From: Balneolaceae bacterium
GTDB lineage: Bacteria > Bacteroidota > Rhodothermia > Balneolales > Balneolaceae
Reading direction: 5' to 3'
NCBI GenBank assembly: GCA_007117235.1
Contig: SKGY01000080.1
Location: 1-7,570, forward strand
DNA: 7,570 nucleotides
Position numbers and translations under genes: made by a program. Positions 5,853-7,570 of the stretch are shown here, piece by piece. The notes below the pieces were generated by a model that saw only the letters and a list, made by a program, of their open reading frames with translations, was not told the origin of the DNA and did not search any database. The first letter of the stretch is position 1, and every line of letters begins with the position of its first letter.

Positions 5853-7570
5853 TTATTGCTCAACTGAAAACGTTTCTGTGGCCGAAAAGGGCAGACCGTT
5901 GATTGTTATCCCCTGAACAACAACTCTGTAGGTTGAAGGAACATCGTTTGTCCAGAATCGGACCGTACGTCCATTTGTTGGTACGTCAACATTATCATCC
6001 CAATGAAGGGTAAGTCTGTTGTCTTCCTGCTCAATATCACGCGGTACAGTGATTCCGTATCGCGGCGAATAAAACTGAGTGGGAGGGTAGTAACCCTGAA
6101 CTCTTGCGGTGATATAGCCTCGCTGATTTGCTGCAGAACCGCCATCTCCACGGCGGGTACGAACGGTTATTACACCACCGGCTGCCCTTGATCCAAAAAA
6201 ACCAAGCTCAGATGATCTTCTGAACACATTAACTGTCTGAACATCTAAAGTTGAAAGATCTGCTAATTGTGAAAAATCTGCCTCTATATCATCAATAATA
6301 ATTATGGGTGCCGGTAACGGTCCACCGCCGATGTTGGTAAATCCTGTACTGATTGTGAGTCCATTTACACGATTAGCAGTTACACCGGGAATCTGGTTCA
6401 GAGCCTGAAGAAAAGGTAAACTTGAAAGAGTTTCGTTTTCATCAAAGTCGATTCGCTGGCTTGAACGTTCACCAAAACGAAGACTGCGTTCAAAATCATC
6501 AGTTTGCTCAATTCTCTCACCGGTAACAGTAATTTCATCCAGCTCACCTACCATCTGAGCATCAACAAATCGTTCAATATCCATTTGTGCAGATTCTGCC
6601 CGTTGACTGATTGATTCACGATTTTCAGGAAACTCATCAATTTGTTCGGGTGTAAATTTAACCGGACGAACAGTTCCGCTAAATTCCGGTAAATTTGAAA
6701 ACTGCTCTTCTAGTTCAATTCTTACTCTGTCACTACCTGAAGCATCATTGGCTCGGATGTTAATGAGATCAGCACCATTAATCTGCAGATCGTCCAGAAT
6801 AAAACGTCCATCAGCATCCGTGGTACTCAACTGAACCTCTTCTTCACCTGCACCTAAAGAGAATACAACAGTCGCATCTTCAAGGGGTCTTCCACGAAAT
6901 CCACTTTTCACGTATCCACTGATGGTAAAGCCGGTTTCAGGCAGGGAGAAGAGGTGCAGTTCTTCAAGATCAGTAACGCTGTCCATATCATAAGCGCGCC
7001 ATCCTTGGGTTAATAGAAGCATATCGAGATATCGGTCGGCTTCTTCATGATCACTGAAGTAGAAACCGGGATCTTCAACAATCCCTTTTATTTCAGTTTC
7101 CAGGTTCTGACGGCTATTAATGTCTGTATAGTAAGGATTATACTCTATTATATTGTCGTCAAATACTGAGACGCTAAGTCGGGCCGGTAGATTATTAGAC
7201 TCAAAATCTTTAACTGAAAAGGTTAATTCCGCTTCATCACGAAGGGTGTAGGTATCCCGGTCGAGCTCTATATAAATCTCCAACTCATCAACGTCACTTT
7301 TATTAAAAGCGAGTCGTTCAGCTGTCGGTTGTCCATTTGGATCAAGTAGGGTAAAGTGAACCACACCGGTAGAAAACTGCTCTTTAGGAATGACTGCACT
7401 TCCTTGTCCTTCATCGATTAACACCAATGAGGCATAAAATACTTCACCTTTTACATGTGCGAATAGTAGAAGTGCTTCACCGGTTTCAACATCTTTTGAT
7501 TGTATGTCAACCAAAAACTGAGTACTGTTTTGAGTGACATTTAGTTGAACTCCACTCTCCTGAACTTCAG
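5853..7570 (-). CDS. Macroglobulin-like / carboxypeptidase-regulatory-like / TonB-plug protein without a barrel (5' end outside window)
   Basis: C-terminal portion (about 571 residues visible) of a long envelope protein; the frame is open to the window edge, so the start is beyond it. Counting from base 7514 as residue 1: a macroglobulin-like beta domain with TGVVHFTLLDPNGQPTAERL (49-68), a second MG2-like domain starting ELEIYIELDRDTYTLRDEAE (77-96), a helical link with LLLTQGWRAYDMD (166-178) typical of this family, a carboxypeptidase-regulatory-like domain (about 195-268, TTDADGRFILDD), a linker with DEITVTGERI (326-335), a plug domain (about 362-456, ending GFFGSRAAGGVITVRTRRG) and a C-terminal beta domain (about 490-553, RLTLHWDDNVD, TYRVVVQGITINGLP). 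It ends there with no barrel. Such proteins are common in Bacteroidota and often annotated as TonB-dependent receptors, but they cannot form a channel by themselves. Role is unknown; a TonB-linked envelope or protease-inhibitor-like function is speculation. Confidence 0.85.
   Translation of the reverse strand, partial: EVQESGVQLNVTQNSTQFLVDIQSKDVETGEALLLFAHVKGEVFYASLVLIDEGQGSAVIPKEQFSTGVVHFTLLDPNGQPTAERLAFNKSDVDELEIYIELDRDTYTLRDEAELTFSVKDFESNNLPARLSVSVFDDNIIEYNPYYTDINSRQNLETEIKGIVEDPGFYFSDHEEADRYLDMLLLTQGWRAYDMDSVTDLEELHLFSLPETGFTISGYVKSGFRGRPLEDATVVFSLGAGEEEVQLSTTDADGRFILDDLQINGADLINIRANDASGSDRVRIELEEQFSNLPEFSGTVRPVKFTPEQIDEFPENRESISQRAESAQMDIERFVDAQMVGELDEITVTGERIEQTDDFERSLRFGERSSQRIDFDENETLSSLPFLQALNQIPGVTANRVNGLTISTGFTNIGGGPLPAPIIIIDDIEADFSQLADLSTLDVQTVNVFRRSSELGFFGSRAAGGVITVRTRRGDGGSAANQRGYITARVQGYYPPTQFYSPRYGITVPRDIEQEDNRLTLHWDDNVDVPTNGRTVRFWTNDVPSTYRVVVQGITINGLPFSATETFSVEQ

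Noticed and set aside
7512..7514. TTG at 7514-7512 as the start of the plug-domain protein
   Set aside because: The frame stays open to the window edge and the upstream residues (VQLNVTQNSTQFLVDIQSKD) continue the same beta domain, so the TTG is an internal leucine codon.

Overview
The window looks like a piece of a Bacteroidota-type chromosome (Bacteroidetes or the related Balneolota; the lineage is inferred, not proven). The evidence is the gene content: a TonB-dependent receptor with an N-terminal carboxypeptidase-regulatory-like domain paired with a DUF4249 lipoprotein, plus a barrel-less macroglobulin-like/plug-domain protein. These families are typical of that group. Base composition is moderately AT-rich, and start sites mostly lack a strong Shine-Dalgarno sequence, which also fits.

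Layout. Positions 2-1351 (+) hold the C-terminal part of leucyl-tRNA synthetase; its start lies before the window. A 392-base gap (1352-1743) follows. It holds a weak terminator-like hairpin, two diverged copies of a 'CnnYGTGGTTRAAAA'-ended intergenic repeat, and inverted repeats just before the next start codon. Positions 1744-2517 (+) encode a PlsC-family acyltransferase of the inner membrane. Its end faces, across only 24 bases, the end of a minus-strand block: a DUF4249 lipoprotein (2542-3390) and, upstream of it and overlapping by one base, a TonB-dependent outer-membrane receptor (3390-5687). A 165-base gap (5688-5852) carries a small hairpin with a T-run and an 18-codon leader ORF with a good ribosome-binding site. 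Beyond it, 5853-7570 (-) is the C-terminal portion of a long protein with macroglobulin-like, carboxypeptidase-regulatory-like and TonB-plug domains but no beta-barrel; its start lies beyond the window.

How the genes may work together. The two plus-strand genes are housekeeping in character: translation (charging tRNA-Leu) and membrane phospholipid or aminolipid acylation. The minus-strand genes form a cell-envelope block. The receptor and the DUF4249 lipoprotein are almost certainly one translationally coupled unit, probably an uptake pair for an unknown ligand. The upstream plug-domain protein carries the same kind of pre-plug motif as the receptor (DEI-V-GERI), so it may act on the same TonB machinery, but a terminator-like hairpin separates its transcription from the receptor pair. 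No tRNA, rRNA, CRISPR array, insertion sequence, defence gene or clear mobile element was seen. The most notable points are the barrel-less plug protein, the in-frame leader ORF before the receptor, and the structured repeats before the acyltransferase.
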